Positions 28,599 through 37,525 of a stretch of 64,000 nucleotides of DNA are shown one piece after another. Numbering within the stretch: position 1 is the stretch's first letter; every line of letters starts with the position of its first letter. Under the pieces are notes generated by a model that was given only the letters and a program-made list of their open reading frames with translations, searched no databases and had not been told where the DNA came from. The position numbers and the translations under genes are program-made. The stretch is taken from the NCBI RefSeq assembly GCF_900105805.1, contig NZ_LT629788.1:4820501-4884500 (forward strand). The letters run 5' to 3'. The stretch is from Pseudomonas moraviensis. Lineage in GTDB: Bacteria; Pseudomonadota; Gammaproteobacteria; Pseudomonadales; Pseudomonadaceae.

Positions 28599-29263
28599 TC
28601 CGCTGCCAATCGCTGGTCTGGGGCGCGCCCGGACAACCGTTGACGACACCTCTGAGCCTGGAGTTCGAAAGCGCCAGCCTGACTGCCGTCATCGGCGCCA
28701 ACGGCTGCGGCAAAAGCAGTTTGCTGAAAGTCATCGCCGGATTGCAAAAGCCCTTGGCTGGCAAAGTGGAAATGGCTGTTCCACGGCAAAGCGGCATTTC
28801 CTTTCTGCCGCAACAGCAGCACCTGGATCGACAATTCCCGATCAGCCTCGAAGAACTCATCGCTGCAGGTTTCTGGGGTCGTCGGCTCTCGACTCAATTG
28901 CGCACGCAGCGCTTGAAAAACGCACTGGAAGACTGGCACTTGAGTGGACTTGAACAGCGTCCTTTGATGGCCCTGTCCGGCGGTGAATTACAGCGCGCGC
29001 TGCTCGCGCGATTGAGTCTCGCAGACGCCCCAGTGCTGTTGCTGGATGAACCGCATGCCGCACTCGATGAACTCGGGCAGCAATTGCTCTGGCAACACAT
29101 TCACCACTGGCAGGCGGAGGGCCGAACACTGGTTGTGGTCTGCCATGACCTGGTCGCGGTGCGACAACATATTCCGCATGCGCTGCTGATCAGAAACGGC
29201 CACTGCGTGTACGGGACCAGCCGAGAATTGATCCAGCCGACACCGTCCATGCGGGTGGCCTGA
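28595..29263 (+). CDS. zinc ABC transporter ATP-binding protein
   Basis: A 222-aa ABC ATPase with Walker A GANGCGKSS (about 34-42), Q-loop FLPQQQH, signature LSGGELQRALLARL, Walker B VLLLDEP and the H-loop VVCHDL. It powers the membrane permease encoded next. The start at 28595 overlaps the folE2 stop; the earlier ATG would lie deep inside folE2. It resembles ZnuC or AztA in family terms. Confidence 0.9.
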   Translation: MIRCQSLVWGAPGQPLTTPLSLEFESASLTAVIGANGCGKSSLLKVIAGLQKPLAGKVEMAVPRQSGISFLPQQQHLDRQFPISLEELIAAGFWGRRLSTQLRTQRLKNALEDWHLSGLEQRPLMALSGGELQRALLARLSLADAPVLLLDEPHAALDELGQQLLWQHIHHWQAEGRTLVVVCHDLVAVRQHIPHALLIRNGHCVYGTSRELIQPTPSMRVA

Positions 29264-30132
29264 TGCTCATGACCGTCAGCCATTTTTGGCAGCCCTTCAG
29301 CGAATTCGTATTCATGCGCCGCGCCTTGCTCGGCGGACTGGTGCTGGCATGCAGCACGGCGCCCTTGGGCGTGTTCCTGATTCTCAGGCGAATGAGCCTG
29401 ATCGGCGACGCGGTGGCCCACGGCATTCTCCCCGGTGCGGCATTGGGATTCTGGTTCGCCGGTTTGAGCCTCCCCGCCCTTACGCTCGGTGGCCTCGGCG
29501 CCGGTCTGAGCATGGCCGGTCTCGCCGCCTGGATCACCCGGCGCACGGGCCTACGCGAAGACGCCAGCCTCGCCGCTGTCTATCCGATCTCACTGGCCAG
29601 CGGCGTGCTGATTCTTGGCATGGCCGGCAAACGCCTCGACCTTTTGCATTTGCTGTTCGGCTCTGCGTTGGCCGTGGACGGGCCGACGCTGACCGGCATG
29701 CTTTGGGTCTCGGCCCTCAGCCTCGTGGCCATGACCGCGATCTACAAAGCGTTGTTACTGGACACACTAGACCCGCTGTTCTTGCGCACGGTCAGCCGTC
29801 TCGGGCCGCTGGCCCATGCCGTGTTTCTCACTCTGGTCGTGCTGAATCTGGTGATCGGCTTTCAAGCCATCGGCGCACTGATGGTGGTCGGACTGATGAT
29901 GCTGCCTGCGGCTGCCTCAAGGTTCTGGAGCCGCCGCCTGCCGGTACTGATTGCTGTCGCCGCCGTCATGGGTTGCCTGTCGGTGTGGCTCGGCTTGCTG
30001 CTGTCGTTCTACTACTCGCTGCCTAGCGGCCCGGCCATCGTGCTGGTCGCCGGGGTCGGCTATCTGCTTTCAGTGGTGTTCGGGCCGGTTCACGGTTTGC
30101 TGCACCGTCCGCCCTTGCTCACATCCCAATGA
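29263..30132 (+). CDS. zinc ABC transporter permease, ABC-3 family
   Basis: A 289-aa inner-membrane protein with about eight hydrophobic segments and the family hallmark RRMSLIGDAVAHGILPG. The MVVGLMMLPAAAS segment near residue 210 is the second signature of ZnuB/MntB permeases. The ATG at 29263 overlaps the ATPase stop by one base. Confidence 0.9.
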   Translation: MLMTVSHFWQPFSEFVFMRRALLGGLVLACSTAPLGVFLILRRMSLIGDAVAHGILPGAALGFWFAGLSLPALTLGGLGAGLSMAGLAAWITRRTGLREDASLAAVYPISLASGVLILGMAGKRLDLLHLLFGSALAVDGPTLTGMLWVSALSLVAMTAIYKALLLDTLDPLFLRTVSRLGPLAHAVFLTLVVLNLVIGFQAIGALMVVGLMMLPAAASRFWSRRLPVLIAVAAVMGCLSVWLGLLLSFYYSLPSGPAIVLVAGVGYLLSVVFGPVHGLLHRPPLLTSQ

Positions 30133-30143
30133 GGTGTTTCCCG

Positions 30144-31019
30144 ATGCGCGCTCTACTCGTGCTGTTCAGCCTGATGCTGTCGATGACGTTGTCGGCTGCC
30201 GAAAAACTGCCGGTGGTCACCAGCTTCAGCATCCTCGCCGACATGGTTCAGCAGGTCGGCGGCGAGCACGTGCAAATCACCAGCATGGTTGGCCCGGACG
30301 CCGATGCGCACACCTACGAGCCGACCCCGGACGATGCCAAGGCCCTGCTCAGGGCGCGGCTGATCATCAAGAACGGGCTCGGTTTCGAGCCTTGGCTGGA
30401 TCGGCTGGTGACCAGCACCGACAGTAAGGCGACGGTGATCACTGCCAGTCGCGGGGTGATTCCACGTTCGCTCGATGAGGACGGCGAAACCGTGCCGGAT
30501 CCACACGCCTGGCACAATCTGGCGAATGCTGAGTTGTATGTCGGCAACATCACCAAGGCACTGGTCACTGCCGACCCGGCCAACAAGGCCGACTACGAGC
30601 GCAACAGCCAGAACTATCTCAAACAGATCTACGCGCTGCTCGCCGCAGCCAAAAACAAACTCGGTGCGCTGCCGCCAGGCAACCGCAAGATCGTTACCAG
30701 CCACGATGCGTTCGGCTACCTCGGCCAGGCCTATGGCATCGACTTTCTGGCGCCACAGGGGTTGTCCACCGAACGCGAACCGTCGGCGGCTGAAGTCGCT
30801 GCGTTGATCACGCAGATTCGCCAGGCCAGAGTCAAAGCGGTGTTTATGGAGAACATCAAGGACGCGCGTCTGCTCAAGCAGATCGCGGATGAAAGCGGCG
30901 CGCACATCGGCGGCACGCTGTATTCGGATGCGCTGGCGGCGAGTGGCCCGGCGAGCACCTTTACCGGGCTGTTCGAATACAACCTCAATACGCTGTACAA
31001 GGCGTTGAGTCAGCCATGA
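30144..31019 (+). CDS. zinc ABC transporter substrate-binding protein (ZnuA/AztC type)
   Basis: This 291-aa cluster A-I binding protein has a signal peptide (about 1-18) and the presumed metal ligands H56 (DAHTYEP), H121 (PDPHAW), H187 (SHDAFGYL) and D262 (YSDAL). Three histidines with one aspartate is the ZnuA pattern; Mn-binding members have Glu at the third position. The long histidine-rich loop of classic ZnuA is missing. The start at 30144 has GAGGTG at ideal distance; the ATG at 30129 overlaps the permease stop but has none. Confidence 0.88.
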   Translation: MRALLVLFSLMLSMTLSAAEKLPVVTSFSILADMVQQVGGEHVQITSMVGPDADAHTYEPTPDDAKALLRARLIIKNGLGFEPWLDRLVTSTDSKATVITASRGVIPRSLDEDGETVPDPHAWHNLANAELYVGNITKALVTADPANKADYERNSQNYLKQIYALLAAAKNKLGALPPGNRKIVTSHDAFGYLGQAYGIDFLAPQGLSTEREPSAAEVAALITQIRQARVKAVFMENIKDARLLKQIADESGAHIGGTLYSDALAASGPASTFTGLFEYNLNTLYKALSQP

Positions 31020-31041
31020 CCAGAGGCGAACTTCCGATCTA

Positions 31042-31065
31042 TTCGCGAGCAGGCTCGCTCCCACA
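31042..31065. repeat. single REP element with degenerate mate
   Basis: One complete core (TTCGCGAGCAGGCTCGCTCC) is followed after 18 bases by only eight bases of the inverted copy (31084-31091). The second unit appears to have been lost. Confidence 0.85.
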
Positions 31066-31102
31066 GTTGGAATGGGTTCCAGCTGTGGGAGTCGCAGAGG
31101 TT

Positions 31103-31621
31103 TTAAGCGCGGGGTTTAACGGTGCCGCAATCCTGACCCAGCCACACCGCACGGGTTTCCAGGCTGCCCTTCTGGTTGATGCCGATGGCGTTGAAGGTGC
31201 CATTGGCGACGGTGGTAAATTCGCGGTCACTGAGGAATGTCGCTACGCCGGTGCCCTGGGCCTTCGGGCAGCTGAAGCGGAATTTCCATTGGTTGCCGGT
31301 ACGCTCGGTGATCTGCTGCTTGCAGCCCGATTGCGGATCGGCCAACGGGATATCGTTGGTCGCCACTTGCTGTGGCGTCAGGCAGGCGCGGATGCCTTTA
31401 CCGCCGATATTGATGCCGTTCTTTTCCAGCGCCGCCCGCTGCTGTGGGGTGATCTGGCCCTGAATCTGGCCAAGGATCGATTGCACGTCCATGGCCTGGT
31501 CATCGACCTTCAGATTGCTTGAAGTCATCTCCCACAACCCCGGCTGCAGCATTTGCGCCTGCGCAACCACCGGTAATGCCAAACCCAGGCCCAGCGCCAA
31601 ACCCAGCAGACGAACGTTCAT
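31103..31621 (-). CDS. DUF3617 periplasmic protein
   Basis: A 172-aa protein with a signal peptide (1-22, ending AQA) and the DUF3617 hallmarks QPGLWEMTSSN near the mature N terminus, the cysteine-containing IRACLTPQQV and CKQQITERTGNQWKFRFSC. Function is unknown. It converges on the zinc binding-protein gene and is divergent from the cardiolipin synthase gene. Confidence 0.85.
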   Translation of the reverse strand: MNVRLLGLALGLGLALPVVAQAQMLQPGLWEMTSSNLKVDDQAMDVQSILGQIQGQITPQQRAALEKNGINIGGKGIRACLTPQQVATNDIPLADPQSGCKQQITERTGNQWKFRFSCPKAQGTGVATFLSDREFTTVANGTFNAIGINQKGSLETRAVWLGQDCGTVKPRA

Positions 31622-31752
31622 CGAGAAACTCCTGATCAGTTGTGGCCGTTAGACGCCGGCCGGTTGCGTCGGTTCATGCACCGATTAAATAGAGACATTC
31701 GCAGCAGAACATGGTCTGTTAAGCATTGCATCTCGCGGAGCAAGGCTGCCCC

Positions 31753-33192
31753 ATGGATTTTTTCGGACCGCATATTTTCGGTTACCTGATCGCCCTGTTG
31801 CACACACTCGGTTCGATCGCTGCGATCCATGCAGTGCTTACCGTGCGCACCGCACAAGGCTCGATCGCCTGGGCATTGTCGCTGATCTTCATTCCCTACC
31901 TCACGCTTATTCCGTACCTGGTGTTCGGTCGCAGCACCTTCGATGGTTACATCAAGGCGCGGCGCCAGGCCAACGAGCAGATGCGCCTGGCGATATCCGA
32001 ACTGAACTGGCGCCCGTGGGTGGAAGAAGCCCTGGCCGCCCGCGCTTCGAGTGCCTACGCCTCACTCCGCGCGATGCCGAAACTGGGGCGCATGCCGTGC
32101 CTGGCGAATAACGAAGTGCAACTGCTGGTGAACGGCACGGCGACCTTCGAGGCGATTTTTCAGGCGATCGAACAAGCGAAGGAAGCAGTGCTCATCCAGT
32201 TCTTCATCATCCACGATGATCGCCTCGGCCAGCGCTTGCGTGATGTGCTGTTGAAGAAAGCCGCCGAAGGGGTGTCCATTCACTTGCTCTACGACCGCAT
32301 TGGCAGTCATGCCCTGCCCCATCACTACGTGCAGGCGCTGCGCGATGGTGGTGTCGAGGTCAAAGCCTTTGCTACGCGCAGTGGCTGGCTCAACCGCTTT
32401 CAGGTGAATTTCCGTAACCACCGCAAAATCGTCGTGGTCGATGGCGTGGTCGGCTTTGTCGGCGGGCATAACGTCGGCGACGAATACATGGGCGAGAAAC
32501 CGCCGCTGGCGCCCTGGCGCGATACCCACGTCAAAGTACGCGGGCCGGTGGTGGCGTGTATGCAGGAATCGTTCGCCGAAGACTGGTTCTGGGCCGCACG
32601 CACTTTGCCGCCGTTGATTCTGCCGGATGAGTACCCGGCGGACGGCGTGCTCTGTCAATTGCTCGCCAGCGGCCCGGCCGATGCCTACGAAACCTGCTCG
32701 CTGTTTTTCGTCGAAGCCATTCACGCGGCGACGCAGCGGGTATGGATCACCAGCCCATACTTCGTCCCGGACGAAGCCGTCTTCGCCGCCCTGAGGCTGG
32801 CGGTTTTGCGTGGGGTCGATGTGCGCCTGCTGTTGCCGTCGCGGCCGGATCACAGAATCGTCTATGCAGCGTCCAGCCTGTATGCGTTTGAAGCGGTGCG
32901 GGCCGGCGTTCGGGTGTTCCGCTATCGACCGGGCTTCCTCCATCAGAAAGTGGTGTTGATCGACAGCGAGATCAGCGCTATCGGCAGCGCCAATCTGGAT
33001 AACCGCTCGTTCCGCCTGAACTTCGAAGTGATGCTGCTCACCGTCGACAGCGCGTTCGCCGCCGCTGTGGAACACATGCTCAATGATGATTTCGCTCAGG
33101 CCGATGAAGTAGCCAAAGAAGAAAGCCGGGAGATCCACCGCCTGCAACAGGTCGGCATGCGGATCGCCCGGCTGATTTCGCCGATACTTTGA
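31753..33192 (+). CDS. cls: cardiolipin synthase (phospholipase D family)
   Basis: A 479-aa protein with two N-terminal membrane segments (about residues 6-58). Its two HKD phospholipase D motifs are NHRKIVVVDG (His about 223) and LHQKVVLIDSEISAIGSANLD (His about 397). It joins two phosphatidylglycerols to make cardiolipin at the inner membrane. The start at 31753 follows GGAG; the upstream ATG at 31726 gives nine extra residues that are not typical. It converges on the Cfa-like gene, 11 bases apart. Confidence 0.93.
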   Translation: MDFFGPHIFGYLIALLHTLGSIAAIHAVLTVRTAQGSIAWALSLIFIPYLTLIPYLVFGRSTFDGYIKARRQANEQMRLAISELNWRPWVEEALAARASSAYASLRAMPKLGRMPCLANNEVQLLVNGTATFEAIFQAIEQAKEAVLIQFFIIHDDRLGQRLRDVLLKKAAEGVSIHLLYDRIGSHALPHHYVQALRDGGVEVKAFATRSGWLNRFQVNFRNHRKIVVVDGVVGFVGGHNVGDEYMGEKPPLAPWRDTHVKVRGPVVACMQESFAEDWFWAARTLPPLILPDEYPADGVLCQLLASGPADAYETCSLFFVEAIHAATQRVWITSPYFVPDEAVFAALRLAVLRGVDVRLLLPSRPDHRIVYAASSLYAFEAVRAGVRVFRYRPGFLHQKVVLIDSEISAIGSANLDNRSFRLNFEVMLLTVDSAFAAAVEHMLNDDFAQADEVAKEESREIHRLQQVGMRIARLISPIL

Positions 33193-33203
33193 ACGTCCCG
33201 GTC

Positions 33204-34391
33204 TCAGGGGTTGTAGATGTCGTCGCGGGTCCAGGGCAGTTCGTGGCTGCCATCCGGGTGCGCTTTCACGGCAAGGATCTGATGCAGATTGATCCAGCCT
33301 CGGGCGAAAGCATAAGCGCAGCCGGCCAGGTACAGACGCCAGATCCGCAGCGCCTGCTCCGGTACCAGTTTCGCCGCAGCTTCGAGGTTGTCCTCCAGCC
33401 GCTCGCTCCAGTGATCAAGCGTACGTGCGTAATGCAGACGCAGACTCTCGACATCAACGATCTCCAGCCCTGCTTCACTGATCTGGGCGGAGATCATCGC
33501 CAGATGCGGCAACTCGCCGTTGGGGAACACGTATTTCTCGATGAAATCTCCGGCACCGCGCCCAACCGGGCGGCCATCGGTGTGCTTGGCGGTGATCCCG
33601 TGGTTCATCACCAGACCACCCTCCTTCACCGCACCGAACAATGTTTTGCAGTACTCGGCGAGATTGGCGTGGCCGACGTGTTCGAACATGCCAACGCTTA
33701 CGACTTTGTCAAAACGACCGTCCTGCGGCAGATCGCGATAATCGAGCAACTGCAGTTCGACCTGATCTTCCAGGCCTTCGGCTTTGACCCGCTCCTGCGC
33801 GAGCGCTAATTGTTCCTTGCTCAAGGTAATACCGAACACCTTCACGCCGAACTCTCGCGCCGCGTACCGCGCCAGACCGCCCCAACCACAGCCGACATCC
33901 AGCAGATACTCACCCGGCTGCAGGCGCAGCTTGCGGCACAAATGGCGGAATTTGGCTTGCTGAGCCTGTTCGAGAGTTTCGCTGCCGGTTTCGAAATAGG
34001 CACAGGAATAGGCCATGTCGCTGTCCAGCCAGAGCTGGTAGAACGCATTCGACAGGTCGTAATGGTAGGAAATGGCTTTGGCGTCGGTGTCCTTGTCGTG
34101 ATGCGCACGCACCGGTTGACTGCCTTCGTCTTCGTCGAGCAGCGCACTGCTCAACTCGTCACAGACGCGGATGACTTCGCTGATCGAGCCCTCCAGTTCC
34201 AGCTTGCCCTCGACGAACGCCGCACCCAGCGCATCCAGGCTCGGGTGGGTAAACTGGGTGACCATCTGCGGGTCCTTGACCACGATGGTCACGCTGGGCG
34301 CCGGGCCCAGGTTGAACTCGTGGCCATCCCAGAGTCGCAGGCGCAGTGGGAGCTGCAGATTCTGTAAGGCCGGTGGAAGTTGCGCGAGCAT
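33204..34391 (-). CDS. cyclopropane-fatty-acid synthase-like methyltransferase
   Basis: A 395-aa protein. It has an N-terminal lipid-binding domain and a C-terminal SAM methyltransferase fold marked by LLDVGCGWGGLARYAA, KVFGITLSKEQLALAQ, SVGMFEHVGHANL and ARGWINLHQILAV. Cfa enzymes methylate double bonds of membrane lipid acyl chains. The paralogue type (PA5546-like) is common in Pseudomonas, and its exact product is not established from sequence. It lies beside cls, another lipid-remodelling gene. Confidence 0.88.
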   Translation of the reverse strand: MLAQLPPALQNLQLPLRLRLWDGHEFNLGPAPSVTIVVKDPQMVTQFTHPSLDALGAAFVEGKLELEGSISEVIRVCDELSSALLDEDEGSQPVRAHHDKDTDAKAISYHYDLSNAFYQLWLDSDMAYSCAYFETGSETLEQAQQAKFRHLCRKLRLQPGEYLLDVGCGWGGLARYAAREFGVKVFGITLSKEQLALAQERVKAEGLEDQVELQLLDYRDLPQDGRFDKVVSVGMFEHVGHANLAEYCKTLFGAVKEGGLVMNHGITAKHTDGRPVGRGAGDFIEKYVFPNGELPHLAMISAQISEAGLEIVDVESLRLHYARTLDHWSERLEDNLEAAAKLVPEQALRIWRLYLAGCAYAFARGWINLHQILAVKAHPDGSHELPWTRDDIYNP

Positions 34392-34568
34392 GGAAAATCC
34401 CCCCTTGTTTCAGACGTCTGATCTGAGGGTAGACCAACCTGGAAAAATAGCAGGCTATCGATTCGATTAGCCTTGTCTATCATTACCGGCGCCGCGGCTG
34501 CACGCCAGACACCACGCGCCACACGACAGATGACTGGGTTTGCAGCCTGCGGTTCGATGAATTTTCTT

Positions 34569-36479
34569 TCATCTCTCCTGAGCATCTGCCTTGAGCAAAG
34601 GCTCTTGAAAGCGCAGCAAACGTCCGGCGTTGCCCAACACCAACAGGGTGCTCAGATTGTGCAGCAGGGCCGCAATCATCGCCCCAGCCGCGCCGAGCCA
34701 GCCGAAAGCTGCAAAAACCACAATTGCCAGCGTCCAGCCCAGGCCGATCACCACATTGACCTGCAAGGTACGCCGGCACTGACGGCTCAAGCGGATGCAA
34801 GTACCGAGGCGACGCAAATCGCTGCCGATCAAGACGATGTCTGCCGACGCAAGAGCAATGTCGGCGCCACCAGCGCCCATCGCCACGCCGACCACACCGG
34901 CCTTGAGCGCGAGGGAATCGTTGATACCGTCGCCAACCACCATCGGGCGGAAGCCGTGATCGATTTCCTTGAGCACTCGATTGAGCTTGTCCTCGGGAAG
35001 CGCTTGCGCCTGGACTTCGTTGAGTCCGACTTCTTGCGCCAGGGTTCGGGCCACACTCTGACGATCACCGGTCAGCAGCAGTTGTCGACCCAGCCCCAGC
35101 TCGCGCAGTTCGCTCAAGGCAAAGCGTGCTTCAGGTTTGATGCTGTCAGCGAGCAACAGCCATGCGAGGAATTCACCGTGCAAAGCCAGACCCGCGATCG
35201 GGCCGTCGTGTTCAGGAACAAGGGTCGTTGTGATACCCAGCTGCGCGAATAATTCAGGCCGACCGAGCGCAGCTTCGCCCTTCTCTGTCATCGCCACTAC
35301 ACCCAAGCCTTGGCGCTCATGGATATTGGTTAGAGGCCAATAGGCTTGCTGATCGACCAATCCAGAGAGCGCCCGGCTCACCGGATGACTGCTCGCCGCG
35401 CCAAGACTGGCGGCCAGCTCCGGCACTTCGCCGGCGTCCGCGTTCAGGCTGGCGATCGACTGCAAACGCAAAGTGCCGTAAGTCAGCGTGCCGGTCTTGT
35501 CGACCACCAGCGAGGTCAGATCGGCGAGTTCTTCAAGGAACGCCGAGCTGCGAATCAGAATCCCATGGCGCGCGGCGACGGCGACACCGGCAATCGCCGT
35601 GGCCGGGGCAGACAGCACCAGCGCACAGGGACACGCCGCCACCAGCACCGCGAGCATCGCCTGGGCATCATTGGTGACGAACCAGGTCACCGCCGCCAGC
35701 AGCAACACCAGCACCATGTAACTACCAGCGTAGCGTTCGAGCAAACGGGTGATCGGCGGTTTCGAGCGTTCGGCGTTTTGCATCAGAGCGATGACTTTGC
35801 CCAAGGTCGATTCGCCGCCAGTGCGGGTGACTTCGATGCGCAGCAATCCATCGAGGTTGATCGCACCGCCGAAGACCGGCATGCCGAGGCCAGCTTCCAC
35901 CGGCACCGACTCACCGGTAATCGACGCGGTGTCGAGGCTCGCCTGTCCGGATAACACACGACCGTCCGCCGGTACCCGATCGCCGGCCCGCACTTCGACG
36001 ATATCGCCAGTGCTGAGCGTGCCGTTGTCCACTTCGATGATCGAGCCGTCTGCTTGCAGCTTGCGCGCATGGCTGCGGGTCAACTGGCCGAGTGCGTGAA
36101 TCGCTTCCTGGGAACCGATGACGCTGCGCTCTTCCAGCACATGGCCGAAGATCATGATGATCGGCAACAACGCTGCGGTGAGCAAATCGCCGGTCGCCCA
36201 GGCACCAAGCATGGCCAGCGCGATCAACTGATCGGTGATGCCGTGCAGGCTGGGGTAACGAAGGCTGTACCACGCCGAACGCATCACCGGAACCGCTACC
36301 AATAAAGAAGCAGAACCGAGCAATAACTGACTGACACCTACCTGCTCCGGCAGCATCCAGCGCCAGACCAGCCCCAGACCCAACAGCCCGAGCGCGAGCA
36401 TCGCCAGGGTCAATTGGCGCGCGGCGCGGCGTTGTTCGGCCGAGGACAACAGACTCGGCGCTGCGGTGGTCGCCGTCAT
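34569..36479 (-). CDS. P1B-type heavy-metal ATPase, HmtA-like
   Basis: This 636-aa pump has the actuator TGES (188-191), the membrane CPC motif (283-285), the phosphorylated DKTGT (Asp327), the P1B-specific SHP (His365-Pro366) and GDGIND (516-521). No N-terminal heavy-metal domain is present. The last membrane segment reads LLHNLSTLLVLGNA, lacking the aspartate of ZntA-type exporters. It is the last gene of a Zur-box operon with three SPFH proteins. The P. aeruginosa HmtA (PA2435), reported to import zinc and copper, sits in a similar context, so uptake is more likely than efflux. That is inference. Confidence 0.85.
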   Translation of the reverse strand: MTATTAAPSLLSSAEQRRAARQLTLAMLALGLLGLGLVWRWMLPEQVGVSQLLLGSASLLVAVPVMRSAWYSLRYPSLHGITDQLIALAMLGAWATGDLLTAALLPIIMIFGHVLEERSVIGSQEAIHALGQLTRSHARKLQADGSIIEVDNGTLSTGDIVEVRAGDRVPADGRVLSGQASLDTASITGESVPVEAGLGMPVFGGAINLDGLLRIEVTRTGGESTLGKVIALMQNAERSKPPITRLLERYAGSYMVLVLLLAAVTWFVTNDAQAMLAVLVAACPCALVLSAPATAIAGVAVAARHGILIRSSAFLEELADLTSLVVDKTGTLTYGTLRLQSIASLNADAGEVPELAASLGAASSHPVSRALSGLVDQQAYWPLTNIHERQGLGVVAMTEKGEAALGRPELFAQLGITTTLVPEHDGPIAGLALHGEFLAWLLLADSIKPEARFALSELRELGLGRQLLLTGDRQSVARTLAQEVGLNEVQAQALPEDKLNRVLKEIDHGFRPMVVGDGINDSLALKAGVVGVAMGAGGADIALASADIVLIGSDLRRLGTCIRLSRQCRRTLQVNVVIGLGWTLAIVVFAAFGWLGAAGAMIAALLHNLSTLLVLGNAGRLLRFQEPLLKADAQER

Positions 36480-37525
36480 TGACTGGCTCCTTGAATGATC
36501 AACCGGGAATCGTCTTTCGGGTTAACAGTGGTGACCGACCCGGCCTGGCCGAGAATCTTTGGCACGCGTTCGCGATACAGACGCAGGAGCATTTGCGGGT
36601 CGGCAGACGTGGCGAGACTCGAGACGGTTGCGGTATCGGTCGAAGCTTTTGCAACACGCTCACCCGCCTGCGCGTGGGCCACTTGCAGCGCACGGTCGGC
36701 CTGTTCGTTGGCCGATTGAGTGAGTTTTTCTGCATCGGTACGCGCGTTGGCTACCGCTTTATCGGCCTGCTGACTGGCGGTCAGAACGGCGTTGAAGGCA
36801 CTGACCGCCGGTTCCGGCAGGCTCGATTGCACATCCATCCGCGACACCTGGATGCCGATGCCCTGCCCGCTCGCTTTCAGCTCAGCGAGACGCGCGTTGA
36901 TGCCTTGCACCAGATCACCGCGCAATCGCTCGCGGCTCTCGGCCGCCTGATTGTCGGCGCCCACCAGCTCCGGACGAGCGACCAGAATAGTGTCGAGATC
37001 CCGCGCGGCGGACAGCGCCAGCGCACTGCGTGTCACCACCCGGTCGAGCGCTGGCAGCACATGCTCGCCCTGCAACACGAACGCATAGGGATCGGAGACC
37101 TGGTAAAACACTCGCAAGTCCAGTTGCACCACGCCGGCATCACCGGTTAATAAATAACCAGACCCGGCGAGAGCATCGCTCAATGGCGTGGCGAAAGAAG
37201 CCACACGATCAGCCTTCAGCGCCTCGTCACTGCGCAACAGATTTTCCACCCGACGCTCGATTACCCGATCCGCAGCTGGCAACAGAATTACCTGTTCAAA
37301 GGGTTGCGGCCATGCCCATAACAGACCTGCATTCTGCACGCGATCCAGCGCCCCAAAGTGCAGCACCACGGCGCGGTTCTGCGGATCGATCTGCCGCACA
37401 TTCGAGCACGCCCACGCCAAGGCGGCCAACACGGTTACCGCGTAAAGGGCGATAAACGCCAGACGCCCCGCCTGAATCCACGGACTGTTCAACGCATGTG
37501 TTCCACGTGGAACTTGTTCATTCAT
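36476..37525 (-). CDS. SPFH-domain membrane protein, HflK-like
   Basis: A 349-aa protein with one N-terminal membrane segment (about 20-40), an SPFH/prohibitin domain (about 45-230) starting IDPQNRAVVLHFGALDRV, and an alanine-rich coiled coil (about 235-300). True HflK/HflC regulate FtsH, but this copy is unlinked to hflX or purA and is embedded in a metal-ATPase operon. It overlaps the next gene by four bases on both sides. It probably oligomerises with the other two SPFH proteins. Confidence 0.82.
   Translation of the reverse strand: MNEQVPRGTHALNSPWIQAGRLAFIALYAVTVLAALAWACSNVRQIDPQNRAVVLHFGALDRVQNAGLLWAWPQPFEQVILLPAADRVIERRVENLLRSDEALKADRVASFATPLSDALAGSGYLLTGDAGVVQLDLRVFYQVSDPYAFVLQGEHVLPALDRVVTRSALALSAARDLDTILVARPELVGADNQAAESRERLRGDLVQGINARLAELKASGQGIGIQVSRMDVQSSLPEPAVSAFNAVLTASQQADKAVANARTDAEKLTQSANEQADRALQVAHAQAGERVAKASTDTATVSSLATSADPQMLLRLYRERVPKILGQAGSVTTVNPKDDSRLIIQGASQ

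Noticed and set aside
34569..36479. P-type ATPase as a simple zinc/cadmium exporter (ZntA)
   Set aside because: No N-terminal metal domain, no acidic residue in the last membrane segment and a Zur-like promoter, all against an exporter; kept as HmtA-like with caution.
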